Assembly: GCF_001592205.1 (NCBI RefSeq)
Contig: NZ_BCWM01000006.1
Location: 1-64,000, forward strand
Reading direction: 5' to 3'
Source of the DNA: Brevundimonas vesicularis NBRC 12165
GTDB taxonomy: Bacteria; Pseudomonadota; Alphaproteobacteria; Caulobacterales; Caulobacteraceae
Length of the DNA: 64,000 bases
Each line of letters begins with the position of its first letter. Position 1 is the first letter of the stretch. Under the pieces are notes generated by a model. The model did not search any database, was not told the origin of the DNA, and was given only the letters and a program-made list of their open reading frames with translations. The position numbers and the translations under genes are program-made. Below, piece after piece: positions 63,463 through 64,000 of the stretch.

Positions 63463-64000
63463 TCACATCACCATGATCGGCCGGTAGATGGTCAGGGTGT
63501 CCGGCGCCTGGCTGACGCAATGGTCCCCCACCTGGAGCCAGCAGTGCGCGAGGAATGGCCACACCCGCACGCCGAAGACCCAGTCGGCGTCGAGGTCGGC
63601 GGCGTTCAGGAACCGGAGCAGGAGCTCGGCCTGAAACAGACAGGCGCCGACGACAGGCGCATAAGGAAGCATCCGGTGAAACACGCCGACCCTCGCCGCG
63701 ATTGCGGCCAGGTCGTCACGACGTCCGCCACGTCCGGAGACATTCTGCGACAGCGCCTGCAGCGTTGGCTTGCGCCGAGCCGTATCGGCCCAGAGCAGCG
63801 CGAACGTCGCCATGTCTGCGGTGGAAGGCGTTCCGACCTCGACATCCGGGAGACGATGCAGCGGGATCGGCGGCGGTGGGCGGCGCGGACCCGTTGGCGC
63901 ATCCGCGTGCAGCAGCTCGTTCGCCGCCAGATCGAGCATGAGATCCATTGGGGCCAGCAACGATCCGCCGTCCACCTGGACCTGACTGCAATCCGGAACC
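63463..64000 (-). CDS. Lasso peptide B protein (leader peptidase), partial at the right edge
   Basis: The reading frame stays open to the window edge, so the true start is outside (a GTG at 63975 exists but need not be the start). The protease part has Cys112 (PVVGACLFQAELLLRFL, counted from that GTG) and His144 (WPFLAHCWLQVGD) with the 32-residue spacing of McjB. The usual Asp position after WLQ is occupied by VSQ. The C-terminus reads YRPIMVM, as in other B proteins. It removes the leader of the precursor. Confidence 0.9.
   Translation of the reverse strand, partial: VPDCSQVQVDGGSLLAPMDLMLDLAANELLHADAPTGPRRPPPPIPLHRLPDVEVGTPSTADMATFALLWADTARRKPTLQALSQNVSGRGGRRDDLAAIAARVGVFHRMLPYAPVVGACLFQAELLLRFLNAADLDADWVFGVRVWPFLAHCWLQVGDHCVSQAPDTLTIYRPIMVM

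Noticed and set aside
33824-64000. Second copy of the tRNA-Lys 3' end (attachment site)
   Set aside because: None was noticed on reading, though an exhaustive search was not possible.

Overview
The window is high-GC DNA with a gene set typical of Caulobacteraceae, most likely a Brevundimonas-like alphaproteobacterium. Support comes from the imuA-imuB-dnaE2 mutasome behind a GTTC-N7-GTTC LexA box, the tig/clpP/clpX neighbourhood, many TonB-dependent receptors and S9 peptidases, and a FecI/FecR/TonB-receptor/isopeptidase lasso-peptide locus. The genus is an inference; no rRNA gene is present.

Positions 1-33.7 kb look like core chromosome. In order: a cNMP-patatin protein, prmA-pepP, an Ala/Lys-rich histone-H1-like protein, the SOS mutasome (dnaE2, imuB, imuA), a DEAD-box helicase, a GGDEF protein, a PlsC-type acyltransferase, clpX, an HAD phosphatase, clpP, a secreted unknown, tig, a metallo-beta-lactamase-fold hydrolase, a group of small stress-type proteins, an in-frame EgtB-EgtD ergothioneine fusion, an acyl-CoA dehydrogenase, an SCP2 protein, a SemiSWEET, a lipoprotein amidase with a DPP-IV-like peptidase, ferredoxin-NADP reductase, chorismate mutase, an HPt protein and an APC permease. 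The core ends at tRNA-Lys(CTT), 33748-33823.

Positions 34-54 kb are an accessory metal-handling region beginning just after the tRNA. It opens with an AlpA-like DNA-binding protein of the kind found on integrative elements. Next is a divergent MerR / glutaredoxin-MauE pair sharing a mer-type operator, and then a TonB receptor with a DUF4198 protein. The copper block follows: copA, copB, a Met/His-rich lipoprotein and a CopC-like protein on the minus strand, preceded on the same strand by a three-gene CnrY-CnrX-CnrH-like cassette (anti-sigma, periplasmic metal sensor, ECF sigma). On the plus strand lie DUF2231, DUF4440-like, DUF411 and PepSY proteins with two membrane acyltransferases; a third acyltransferase is at 40.2 kb. 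copC-copD and a DUF305 protein close the block.

Positions 54.3-64 kb are most of a lasso-peptide locus. On the plus strand are FecI sigma, FecR, a TonB receptor with an STN domain, and an S9-type lasso isopeptidase. Converging on them from the right edge are the B protein (leader protease; its gene runs off the window) and the C protein (asparagine-synthetase-like macrolactam synthetase). The precursor A gene is not visible and probably lies just beyond position 64000. The layout suggests a peptide that is made, exported, re-imported through its own receptor, sensed by FecR/FecI and linearised by the isopeptidase.
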